Made by a program: the position numbers and the translations under genes. Below the pieces are notes generated by a model. That model did not search any database. It was given only the letters and a program-made list of their open reading frames with translations, and had not been told where the DNA came from. A stretch of DNA of 21,189 nucleotides from a virus, in the IMG/VR virus record IMGVR_UViG_3300011114_000920, positions 1-21,189 of that record; one strand, given 5' to 3'. Below, piece by piece: positions 11,939 to 17,999 of the stretch (positions within the stretch are counted from its first letter, which is position 1; each line of letters starts with the position of its first letter).

Positions 11939-12736
11939 ATGCAAAAATTAGTAACATTAACACCAGAGCAAATCAAAGAAAGAGCACCACAGGTCTACAC
12001 CACAAAGCCTTATGATCAGGTATCAGAGAAGTATGTCTTCTTACCCACTCATCAAATCGTAGATGATATGGCAAAGCTTGGATGGCAGGTATCGGATGCT
12101 AAGACGATGAAGACTAAGAACCAGATTCAAAAGAAGTTCGGTAAACATATGGTAGTATTCTATCATCCAGATATCTTTATCAAAGATGATCAAGGTGAGA
12201 TTGAGGCCTATCCTCAGATCTTGATTCAGAACAATGCAAGAGGTTGGGGTAAGTTAAAGTTCTCTGTTGGTATCTTTCGTATGATCTGTTCAAATGGATT
12301 GATTGTAAAGAGTAAGGACTTAGGTGAATTCAGCTTACGTCACTTTGGATATACCTTCGAAGATCTTCAGAAGCTGGTACAGAGTGTTGTAGAGAGCTTA
12401 CCTAAGATGGTAGAGAAGATTAATGTATTCTCTCAGACTATGATGACACCAGATGAGCAAAGATCATTCGCTTATAAAGCCATCCAAGCTAGATTTGGCG
12501 AAGAAAGATTAGTAGATGATTATGAAATCAATCAGGTCTTAACCTCTACTAGAGCTGAGGATGATGGATCGAGTATCTGGGTTACTTTAAATCGTGTACA
12601 GGAGCGTTTAGTGAGAGGCGGATTTACGATGATAGGAGCAGACAAGAAGGAGAGGAGGGTTCGAAAGATTGTAAATATCCAAGCCGATGTAGCTTTAAAT
12701 GAAAAGTTATTTGAATTAGCTGAAGAATATTGTTAG
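11939..12736 (+). CDS. DUF932 family protein
   Basis: A 265-aa protein with the layout of the DUF932 phage/plasmid family: an N-terminal YTTKPYDQVSEKYVFLPTHQIVDDMAKLGW, a basic strand segment KKFGKHMVVFYHPD, the hallmark VGIFRMICSNGLIV (residues about 110-123), a helical middle (LQKLVQSVVESLPKMVEKINVF), and the conserved end SSIWVTLNRVQERLVRGGF. Family members are found in phages, plasmids and ICE; their function is not known, and roles in replication or defence have been suggested. Codon usage has more C/G than in the small cassettes (many CTC, AAG and CAG codons), as in the RadA-like gene. Own promoter; the nuclease gene follows 127 nt downstream. Confidence 0.88.
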   Translation: MQKLVTLTPEQIKERAPQVYTTKPYDQVSEKYVFLPTHQIVDDMAKLGWQVSDAKTMKTKNQIQKKFGKHMVVFYHPDIFIKDDQGEIEAYPQILIQNNARGWGKLKFSVGIFRMICSNGLIVKSKDLGEFSLRHFGYTFEDLQKLVQSVVESLPKMVEKINVFSQTMMTPDEQRSFAYKAIQARFGEERLVDDYEINQVLTSTRAEDDGSSIWVTLNRVQERLVRGGFTMIGADKKERRVRKIVNIQADVALNEKLFELAEEYC

Positions 12737-12751
12737 AAAGTAGTACTTTAT

Positions 12752-12863
12752 AGCTATTTATATTATATAGAATAGCTGGTACCTGTTCGAATGCTAAAAC
12801 TTATTAGCCTCTTTTTCATTGTAGAGATGTACCAGATCTTTACAGTAATCAGAGGCTTTTTTT
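12752..12863 (+). repeat. Three chained inverted repeats before the GIY-YIG gene
   Basis: AGCTATT/AATAGCT (12752-12758 with 12771-12777), CTGGTAC/GTACCAG (12776-12782 with 12829-12835) and AGCCTCT/AGAGGCT (12806-12812 with 12851-12857). The second and third interleave, so they could form a pseudoknot or alternate folds. Seven T (12857-12863) follow the last stem, so it can act as a terminator for the DUF932 gene directly in front of the ATG at 12864. Confidence 0.65.
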
Positions 12864-13358
12864 ATGATAGGAATATACAAAATTATGAACCCTAAGGGTA
12901 GGGTCTATATCGGTCAGAGTACAGATATACAAGGAAGGTGGCGTCATTATAAAAAGTGTGGGTGCAAGGGACAGCCTAAGTTACATGCATCTTTTCTTAA
13001 GTACGCAGTAGATAGTCACACGTTCGAAGTTTTAGAGGAATGTTCTCTAGAAGAGCTTAATGAGAGGGAGAGGTTTTGGCAGGAGCATTTTAAGGTATTA
13101 GATGAGGGGTTGAATTTAAGGTATACTCCTTTGCATTTTAGGGCGGGTAGGTTAAGCGAAGAGACTAAAGCTAAGATATCTAAGACCTTGACAGGTAGAA
13201 AGATACCTAGGGAGGTTGTTGAAAAGTGGATGGAGGGTAAGGTGCCTTACGAAAGGACTGAAGAGATAAGAAAGAAATGTAGTCTATCTAAGAAAGGTAA
13301 ACCGTTATCAGAAGCGCATAAGCAAGCATTAAGAGACGCTAAGAGGAAGAAGGCTTAA
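12864..13358 (+). CDS. GIY-YIG endonuclease with NUMOD3-like tail
   Basis: GIY at residues 3-5 and YIG at 15-17 begin a GIY-YIG nuclease domain. R25 (GRWRHYKK) is the likely catalytic arginine and E69 (NERERFW) the likely metal ligand. The C-terminal part has two NUMOD3-like DNA-binding units (SEETKAKISKTLTGRKIP at about 98-115, RKKCSLSKKGKPLSEAHK at 136-153). This is the standard design of a phage homing endonuclease of the SegA/I-TevI type. It is free-standing, immediately after the U-tract of the preceding hairpin, without its own promoter; it could be read through from the DUF932 unit. The target site is not known. It looks like a mobile insertion in the cassette array. Confidence 0.92.
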   Translation: MIGIYKIMNPKGRVYIGQSTDIQGRWRHYKKCGCKGQPKLHASFLKYAVDSHTFEVLEECSLEELNERERFWQEHFKVLDEGLNLRYTPLHFRAGRLSEETKAKISKTLTGRKIPREVVEKWMEGKVPYERTEEIRKKCSLSKKGKPLSEAHKQALRDAKRKKA

Positions 13359-13389
13359 TACTCTTTCTTTGTCTAAAATAATTTAACAT

Positions 13390-13425
13390 AAAGTTGTTAG
13401 TCTGGATAGTATATCTTATCTTTAG
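13390..13425 (+). promoter_or_regulatory. Promoter for 13448 gene
   Basis: TTG at 13394-13396, 20-nt spacer, TATCTTTAG at 13417-13425. The spacer GTTGTTAGTCTGGATAGTATATCT is nearly identical to that at 14470. Confidence 0.85.
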
Positions 13426-13447
13426 GTATAATCAAAAAATAACAAAT

Positions 13448-13639
13448 ATGATAGTAAGCTTAAAAACACAGGTCTTCAATTGGCTAGATGCTCATGGATT
13501 ATCTCTTGATGAAGCTGATGATTTCGACTACGTAGAATCTTTGATATATAATTTCGAAGAGTACCCAGGTGAGGAATTAGAAGAAGAAGAGGTTATAGAA
13601 TGTATCTTAGACTATCAGGCGTATCGTAGAAATAAATAA
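13448..13639 (+). CDS. Hypothetical acidic protein, 63 aa
   Basis: Start set at the ATG after the leader. MIVSLKTQVFNWLDAHGLSLDEADDFDYVESLIYNFEEYPGEELEEEEVIECILDY is strongly acidic and helical, similar in type to the products at 4932 and 5804. A DNA-mimic role is possible but not shown. No family recognised. Confidence 0.76.
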   Translation: MIVSLKTQVFNWLDAHGLSLDEADDFDYVESLIYNFEEYPGEELEEEEVIECILDYQAYRRNK

Positions 13640-13642
13640 AAT

Positions 13643-13678
13643 AAAGTTGCTCGTCTCAATCATTTACCCTATATTTAG
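13643..13678 (+). promoter_or_regulatory. Promoter for 13703 ORF
   Basis: TTG at 13647-13649, 20-nt spacer, TATATTTAG at 13670-13678; leader TTATAATTAAAAA. Confidence 0.85.
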
Positions 13679-13702
13679 TTATAATTAAAAAAAAATAAAA
13701 AA

Positions 13703-13861
13703 ATGAAAAAAATTTACACTGTTATTCCATTCTTTTCTGACGATGTTGAAATCTTTCGCGACGATGTTAAAAGTTTTACAACCTACGATAAAGCTCTTGA
13801 CTATGCTAGACTTTACTGTTCAGGAAAAACTTACACAATTATAGAAAATGAATTAGTGTAA
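13703..13861 (+). CDS. Hypothetical protein, 52 aa
   Basis: Complete ORF between two promoters. MKKIYTVIPFFSDDVEIFRDDVKSFTTYDKALDYARLYCSGKTYTIIENELV has a strand-helix-strand pattern with a conserved-looking 'TYDKALDYARLY' helix, typical of small phage proteins with an alpha/beta ferredoxin-like half. No family recognised. Confidence 0.7.
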   Translation: MKKIYTVIPFFSDDVEIFRDDVKSFTTYDKALDYARLYCSGKTYTIIENELV

Positions 13862-13866
13862 TAAAT

Positions 13867-13902
13867 AAAGTTGCTCGTCTCAATCATTTAACTTATCTTT
13901 AG
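13867..13902 (+). promoter_or_regulatory. Promoter for 13925 micro-ORF
   Basis: TTG at 13871-13873, 20-nt spacer, TATCTTTAG at 13894-13902. Confidence 0.85.
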
Positions 13903-13924
13903 GTACAATCAAAAAATAAAAAAT

Positions 13925-13990
13925 ATGACAGTAGTAATCATTTTAATCATCATCTTTATCGTTAGTATTAATAAAAATAATATTAAATAA
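13925..13990 (+). CDS. Membrane micropeptide, 21 aa
   Basis: The whole product is one hydrophobic segment plus a polar tail: TVVIILIIIFIVSINKNNIK. The leader is the same TAATCAAAAAATAAAAAATATG as in neighbouring real genes and the spacing to the promoter is standard. A dedicated promoter for a 21-aa peptide argues that it is real. The next promoter starts directly at the stop. It may act in membrane exclusion or regulate a larger membrane protein. Confidence 0.6.
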   Translation: MTVVIILIIIFIVSINKNNIK

Positions 13991-14025
13991 AAGTTGGTAG
14001 TTTAAATCATTTAACTTATCTTTAG
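13990..14025 (+). promoter_or_regulatory. Promoter for 14048 gene
   Basis: TTG at 13994-13996, 20-nt spacer, TATCTTTAG at 14017-14025. Confidence 0.85.
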
Positions 14026-14047
14026 GTATAATCAAAAAATAAAAAAT

Positions 14048-14275
14048 ATGTCTACAATCACAAAACTTACTCCTACCTCTACATTCAATCCAGCTACAGG
14101 TAGAACTTTTATTATCGAATTATGTAATGGAGAGAGGTTTAGAACTGATTCAGAAGAGCTATTAGATAAGTACTGCTATGATGAGACTAAGCCTGCAGGT
14201 GAAGGATTTGATGAAGAGAAGGCTCGTGAATTAGTAGGGAATAATTTCCAGACTTTATTAAATAAAAGTTGGTAG
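14048..14275 (+). CDS. Hypothetical protein, 75 aa
   Basis: Strand-rich start (STITKLTPTSTFNPATGRTFIIELCNGERFRTDSEELLDKYCYDET), then an acidic helical part (EGFDEEKARELVGNNFQTLL). Its last codons (NKSW and the stop) overlap the -33 flank of the next promoter. No family recognised. Confidence 0.78.
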   Translation: MSTITKLTPTSTFNPATGRTFIIELCNGERFRTDSEELLDKYCYDETKPAGEGFDEEKARELVGNNFQTLLNKSW

Positions 14276-14300
14276 TATGAAACAAAGTAACTATATTTAG
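14265..14300 (+). promoter_or_regulatory. Promoter for 14334 lipoprotein
   Basis: TTG at 14269-14271, inside the end of the previous gene, 20-nt spacer, TATATTTAG at 14292-14300. Leader starts GTATATTAAT, as at 11507. Confidence 0.85.
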
Positions 14301-14333
14301 GTATATTAATAAACAATCAAAAAATAACAAATC

Positions 14334-14453
14334 ATGAAACAATTAGTAGTCATTACAGTATTAATCGTTATCGCTTTATCAAGCTGCTCTCCTAGAATAG
14401 GCACTCGTGCTTATACTTTCTTTCCTCCAGGACATTCTTGCTTGAGGCATTAA
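14334..14453 (+). CDS. Small lipoprotein, 39 aa
   Basis: MKQLVVITVLIVIALSSC is a signal II peptide with lipobox LSSC and Cys18. The mature peptide has 22 residues (CSPRIGTRAYTFFPPGHSC and a short tail). It has the same layout as the lipoprotein at 11548 (both have Cys at 18, a second Cys, an aromatic cluster and a basic His end) but little identity. Superinfection exclusion or an outer spanin are the main options. Confidence 0.75.
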   Translation: MKQLVVITVLIVIALSSCSPRIGTRAYTFFPPGHSCLRH

Positions 14454-14469
14454 AAAAAAGTTACCAAAT

Positions 14470-14505
14470 AAAGTTGTTAGTCTGGATAGTATATCTTATA
14501 TTTAG
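14470..14505 (+). promoter_or_regulatory. Promoter for 14529 gene
   Basis: TTG at 14474-14476, 20-nt spacer, TATATTTAG at 14497-14505; spacer nearly identical to 13390. Confidence 0.85.
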
Positions 14506-14528
14506 GTATAATCAAAAAATAACAAATT

Positions 14529-14816
14529 ATGAAACAATTAAAGTCAATCAAATTCACAAGTATTATTCCAGAGGAAACTTATTTAGTTAGTATAGAAGAA
14601 TATGAAAGATATGGAGGAGAGGGTCCTGATTTATTTGAAGCAACAGGTAAGCAAGTAATCAAAAAGATTGAAGATACTTTCGATTTTAGAAGTTGGATGG
14701 ATACAGAAGTAGAGGAAACAGGAAAAGAGCCTAAAAATCCTACAAAATCTTTCTTGAAATGGGCGATGGATATGAATGGAGATGGTGAAGATTATATTCA
14801 GATTTTTAAAATTTAA
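14529..14816 (+). CDS. Hypothetical acidic protein, 95 aa
   Basis: MKQLKSIKFTSIIPEETYLVSIEEYERYGGEG is strand-rich, then LFEATGKQVIKKIEDTFDFRSWMD and an acidic TEVEETGKEP linker before a helical end (FLKWAMDMNGDGEDYIQIF). No membrane span or known motif. Confidence 0.8.
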   Translation: MKQLKSIKFTSIIPEETYLVSIEEYERYGGEGPDLFEATGKQVIKKIEDTFDFRSWMDTEVEETGKEPKNPTKSFLKWAMDMNGDGEDYIQIFKI

Positions 14817-14850
14817 AGTTGGTAGTATGAAACAAAGTAACTATATTTAG
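14815..14850 (+). promoter_or_regulatory. Promoter for 14876 gene
   Basis: TTG at 14819-14821, 20-nt spacer, TATATTTAG at 14842-14850; -33 flank overlaps the upstream stop. Confidence 0.85.
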
Positions 14851-14875
14851 GTATAATCAAAAAATAAAAAACGTT

Positions 14876-15214
14876 ATGAACAAACAACAAACAATCGAGT
14901 TATTAGAAAGCCAATTACCGAGCTTCTACAGTCAAGAACAAGTAATCAGTATCATTAAAGGTATCCAGGAGGAAGAGAAAGGATTAGATAAAGATCAGGT
15001 TGATTTATTAATCAAGGTAGTGAGTGATAGAGTAAGTAGTGTTATAGAGGATGCTAGTACAGATGATGTGGTTGATTTAAGTAGTGCTCAATTTGAGATT
15101 AGCTACGATAACAAATTAGAATTAGATAGTGTAGATTTAGATTTAGGAGGTATATGTGATAAGGTTAGAGATGCTATTGAAAATTCTATAACAGATTACC
15201 TAGGAGGCCAATAA
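14876..15214 (+). CDS. Hypothetical protein, 112 aa
   Basis: A helical N-terminal half (QQTIELLESQLPSFYSQEQVISIIKGI) and an acidic second half (SSVIEDASTDDVVDLSSAQFEISYDNKLELDSVDLDLGG). The regular acidic VDLS/SVDLD strands suggest a small beta domain. The terminator that follows carries the next promoter. No family recognised. Confidence 0.8.
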   Translation: MNKQQTIELLESQLPSFYSQEQVISIIKGIQEEEKGLDKDQVDLLIKVVSDRVSSVIEDASTDDVVDLSSAQFEISYDNKLELDSVDLDLGGICDKVRDAIENSITDYLGGQ

Positions 15215-15216
15215 TT

Positions 15217-15252
15217 AAAGTTGGCCCTTAGGGGCCTTCTTCTTATCTTTAG
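15217..15252 (+). promoter_or_regulatory. Promoter for 15277 gene, fused to a terminator
   Basis: TTG at 15221-15223, 20-nt spacer holding a hairpin, TATCTTTAG at 15244-15252; leader ATAAATCAATT. Confidence 0.8.
15223..15243 (+). terminator. Terminator hairpin inside a promoter spacer
   Basis: GGCCC (15223-15227) and GGGCC (15232-15236) close a TTAG loop, then TTCTTCT. Same layout as the UUCG hairpin at 7515. Confidence 0.75.
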
Positions 15253-15276
15253 ATAAATCAATTAAAAATAAACATT

Positions 15277-15879
15277 ATGAATAAGAAATTAAAAGTAGGT
15301 GATAAAGTAATGATTAGTGTGTCGTCAGAGTACTATGGTATTAGTAAGTATAATCCAAAAGATGTTGAAGGTGTGATAGCTCGTATTGAAGGAGAGGATG
15401 GTAGTTTACCTTACTATGTTGATTGGAGTAATGGAGGTGCTAATAGCTATGAAGCATCAGACTTAATCAAGGTAGAAGAGGTAAAGGAGAAGGAGAAGAG
15501 TATCCATGCTATCTTAGTAGAAAGAAGTACACTGGAAGTAGGTGACATAGTAAAGGTTACTCATAAGGTACCTAGTTATGAGTTAGGTTGGGATAATAGG
15601 TGGTCTAAGGATATGGATAATGCTATAGGTGAGGAGTGTGTTGTTACTGAAGTACCAGATAATGCTGGTGTTCAATTAGATGGAAAGGGTAATGACTATT
15701 ACTATCCACTCCAATCAGTACGACTAGTACATAAAGGACCTAAACCAATTCACGTACATATCTCCGATGATTATATAGCAGAGGTGACTGAGAAGGGTAT
15801 CAAGATAAATGACCAAGTGGTTACCTTTGAGGACTTCGATGAACTAGCAGAGGCAGTAGCCAAGATGAGAGGTAAATAA
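15277..15879 (+). CDS. Double SH3-like domain protein, 200 aa
   Basis: Two small barrels are visible. The first (residues about 4-66) has KVGDKVMISV, VEGVIARIEGEDGSLPYYVDWSNGG and YEASDLIKV. The second (about 87-152) has LEVGDIVKVTHKV, IGEECVVTEV, GVQLDGKGNDYYYPLQSVRLV. The second matches the order seen in the first gene of the window. The C-terminal 45 residues (HVHISDDYIAEVTEKGIKINDQVV, then FEDFDELAEAVAKM) form a short strand-helix unit. Similar Mib/Herc2-like barrels are common in phage hypothetical proteins; the ligand is unknown. Confidence 0.85.
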   Translation: MNKKLKVGDKVMISVSSEYYGISKYNPKDVEGVIARIEGEDGSLPYYVDWSNGGANSYEASDLIKVEEVKEKEKSIHAILVERSTLEVGDIVKVTHKVPSYELGWDNRWSKDMDNAIGEECVVTEVPDNAGVQLDGKGNDYYYPLQSVRLVHKGPKPIHVHISDDYIAEVTEKGIKINDQVVTFEDFDELAEAVAKMRGK

Positions 15880-15913
15880 AGTTGGTAGTATGAATCCAAT
15901 ATCCTATATTTAG
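15878..15913 (+). promoter_or_regulatory. Promoter for 15935-16462
   Basis: TTG at 15882-15884, 20-nt spacer, TATATTTAG at 15905-15913. It is the last clear copy of the array. Confidence 0.85.
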
Positions 15914-15934
15914 GTACAATCAAAAACAAATACT

Positions 15935-16261
15935 ATGTCAGTTTACAAAGAAGCAGTACATGCAATCAATCTAATTAAAAAGAATACAAAGCGTATCTAT
16001 CCTGATGCTTGTGATGAAGGTACGCCAGTACGTAAAGGAGATGAGGTATGGAATTGGGCTAAGCAGTTAGTAGAGTGGTATGGTGTAGAAGGTAGTCGTA
16101 AGGTAGTAAAGTATAGTACAGGTACTACTGTATCAAATAGAGTGAGGTATATGCCTAATGAACACGGCAGTAGTGTATACAAGACTGTTACCTTAACCTA
16201 TGTTACAACTCGCCATGATAAGGATATAGATGGTTATATAATCCTAGAGGAGGTGAAGTAA
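15935..16261 (+). CDS. Hypothetical basic protein, 108 aa
   Basis: Begins MSVYKEAVHAINLIKKNTKRIY; the centre WNWAKQLVEWYGVEGSRKVVKYSTGTTVSNRVRYMPNEHGSSVYKTVTLTYV has a strand-rich pattern with a cluster of Lys/Arg and Tyr. No family recognised. The membrane peptide gene follows 42 nt later without a promoter. Confidence 0.8.
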   Translation: MSVYKEAVHAINLIKKNTKRIYPDACDEGTPVRKGDEVWNWAKQLVEWYGVEGSRKVVKYSTGTTVSNRVRYMPNEHGSSVYKTVTLTYVTTRHDKDIDGYIILEEVK

Positions 16262-16303
16262 CTAATCAAGTAATCAATCCAGGGTAAACTAAACTAATAA
16301 AAA

Positions 16304-16462
16304 ATGATAAAGATACTAAGACTACTAGTAATGACTCTAGTAATGTGGTTACTATCGAGTATAATAGGAGGTAGCTTCAATCCTCTGGAGTGGCACTGGG
16401 TGTGGAGGGGTATAGCCGTACTATGGTATCTAGCCGTATGGAGAGAGGTATACAGAGACTAG
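16304..16462 (+). CDS. Small two-span membrane protein, 52 aa
   Basis: Two hydrophobic spans: LLVMTLVMWLLSSIIGG (about 7-23) and VWRGIAVLWYLAVW (33-46), with basic ends. Five Trp residues lie in or next to the second span (residues 30-47), as in peptides at a membrane interface. It overlaps a GTG-start frame at 16390 that is only a shadow. It is probably co-transcribed with 15935. Confidence 0.55.
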   Translation: MIKILRLLVMTLVMWLLSSIIGGSFNPLEWHWVWRGIAVLWYLAVWREVYRD

Positions 16463-16700
16463 TTCACGAACTCTTTTCTCGACCGGGGGGAAAAAGTGAC
16501 CCAAGTCCTACCACGACTGCCGGCAGTATGACACCACTATTCCACCAACATGGTTATAGCCCATATACAGTGTTAGGTAGGATAGGTTGGCTTAATGGAA
16601 GTTAGCCAAGCTGTTCAAATCTCGACCTCATACAAAATATATCTTCATATCTTTTTCCAAACAGACAAAAAAATTTAAAAAACATAAAACCCAAGTTTCA
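16463..16700 (+). other. C-rich gap before the second GIY-YIG unit
   Basis: No supportable gene. There is a G run at 16483-16488 and a 6-bp inverted repeat TTGGCT/AGCCAA near 16587-16610. From about 16620 the sequence turns AT-rich with TTTTTCC. No promoter with the standard spacing. Confidence 0.4.
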
Positions 16701-16946
16701 ATGCAGACAAAAATTTCATCCCCAACGCAAAATATATATCCCTATCAAGGTAAAACAGTAGTCGTATCTAGTCTAGATAGATTTCGATATATAATACAAG
16801 GTTGTATACCCACACCCCTTAAAATAGTTCCATCAAGGATTAGAGGTAGGTTCTCCTTCAGATTAACTCCCCAGGAACTAAAATCCCTCCAAGATACGTT
16901 ACAGGGACTACAGATACCCCCTCGCAATGTTTTACGATGCTATTAA
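16701..16946 (+). CDS. Hypothetical basic protein, 81 aa
   Basis: A complete ORF that ends 20 nt inside the start of the GIY-YIG gene. It has a strand-rich centre (KTVVVSSLDRFRYIIQGCIPTPLKIVPSRIRGRFSFRLTPQELKSLQDTLQGL) and a basic character. The codon choice is C-rich, as in the nuclease gene and unlike the cassettes, so both may have come in together. It could be a partner or fragment. No family recognised. Confidence 0.6.
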   Translation: MQTKISSPTQNIYPYQGKTVVVSSLDRFRYIIQGCIPTPLKIVPSRIRGRFSFRLTPQELKSLQDTLQGLQIPPRNVLRCY

Positions 16947-17463
16947 AAAAAACCTAATTCAAATGAAAAGACTAACCCCCGAACAGGCACAGTATCATGT
17001 CTACCTACCCCCCTCCTCAAACCAGTTATGTCAGAGGGCGATTGGTTTTACTCTCACTCCTCTAGGTGATGGATGGGAGCAGGTCAATTACTACGGTGAC
17101 GCAATCTTTGACCCATCAGGTGGTATCCGTAAACCAGAATGGGTTTATATCCTAGTCAATAAAGATATACCAGGTGTATGTAAAATTGGCATGACCACGA
17201 CCTCGGTCGAGCAACGGACTCGCGAGATTAATTCCGTAACCGGTGTCATCTCTCCATGGTTTCCAGTCTTTAGATATAAATGCGTCAATGCTCGTTACCT
17301 AGAACAGGACGTTCATCAATATCTACAGGAGAGAGGTTATAGGGTATCGACAAGGAGAGAGGGATTTTATATCGATTCTAAGTCCGCGGCTGATATCATT
17401 GAAGTGTTAGGACAGGACTATCAAACCTATAGCCAGACAATGGATAGCCCTTCATCTCCCTAG
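16927..17463 (+). CDS. GIY-YIG (T5orf172-like) nuclease
   Basis: The N-terminal 70 residues are a separate basic segment. From residue 72 the domain reads EWVYILVNKDIPGVCKIGMT (VYIL 73-76 for GIY and KIG 86-88 for YIG), then R97 and R99 in QRTREIN, E126 in YLEQDVHQYL and REGFYID (144-150). This order is that of the T5orf172/MUG113 branch of GIY-YIG. It probably cuts DNA; whether it is a homing enzyme is unknown. ATG starts at 16927 and 16969 (RMKRLTPEQ) are both possible. The base composition is C-rich with runs such as CCCCCCTCCTC, unlike its neighbours. Confidence 0.85.
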   Translation: MFYDAIKKNLIQMKRLTPEQAQYHVYLPPSSNQLCQRAIGFTLTPLGDGWEQVNYYGDAIFDPSGGIRKPEWVYILVNKDIPGVCKIGMTTTSVEQRTREINSVTGVISPWFPVFRYKCVNARYLEQDVHQYLQERGYRVSTRREGFYIDSKSAADIIEVLGQDYQTYSQTMDSPSSP

Positions 17464-17564
17464 TCTATCTCAAATCATAACAAAGGTATAAGGCTTTTAA
17501 AAAAAGGGCTAGAATCCAAGATAACCTTTCTTCTTTAATTTATTTCTAGAGGGAGGGTTTTATT

Positions 17565-17900
17565 GTGTCTAGTACTATTTATAACTATATAGATATATAT
17601 AAGAGTATGGTTACCGAATATCTTCCTTACGATGATGCTGATTTTGAATTTCTTTCTCAAGTTGATCCTGGGATGATAGATACGGTGTTTGAAATCCTGG
17701 ATATAGCTGTGATGGGAGTGTGGGAGGCTATGGAATCTGATCCTGAGGAGTTTTTAAATAAGTTAGATCCAAAACAGGCTACAAGCATGCAGACCTACTT
17801 CAAAAAATTATTAAATCTGTATACCCAGTATGAATACTATGAAGAATCTATAGAGATTGTACTAATACTAGACCAGCTAGAAAAAAAGCTAGTGAACTAG
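17565..17900 (+). CDS. Hypothetical acidic protein, 111 aa
   Basis: Starts with GTG at 17565; an in-frame ATG at 17607 is an alternative. AGAGGGAGGG lies 8 nt before the GTG and would be an unusual Shine-Dalgarno in this phage, where leaders lack one. The protein is acidic and helical (YDDADFEFLSQVDPGMIDTVFEILDIAVMGVWEAMESDPEEFLNKLDPK, then TYFKKLLNLYTQYEYYEESIEIVLILDQLEKK). No family recognised. Confidence 0.75.
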   Translation: MSSTIYNYIDIYKSMVTEYLPYDDADFEFLSQVDPGMIDTVFEILDIAVMGVWEAMESDPEEFLNKLDPKQATSMQTYFKKLLNLYTQYEYYEESIEIVLILDQLEKKLVN

Positions 17901-17931
17901 TTGGAAATATGAAGAAAAAACATTAGCTTTT
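17896..17931 (+). promoter_or_regulatory. Variant promoter for 18000 gene
   Basis: TTG at 17900-17902 at the end of the previous gene, 20-nt spacer, TAGCTTTTT at 17923-17931. The leader of about 65 nt holds a TTAGC/GCTAA hairpin (17922-17936). Confidence 0.55.
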
Positions 17932-17999
17932 TGCTAAATCAATAACTATTAAAAAATAGCAAGATAGTAAGAAAGAGAGAATAAAAAAATAGAAATAAA

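Noticed and set aside
12752-12863. Group I intron remains next to the GIY-YIG gene
   Set aside because: I could not find the conserved P7/P3 core segments, and the DUF932 gene before it is complete, so an intron is not supported.
16390-16605. GTG-start ORF of 71 aa
   Set aside because: It overlaps the membrane peptide gene at 16304 in another frame, has no leader or promoter and a low-complexity product.
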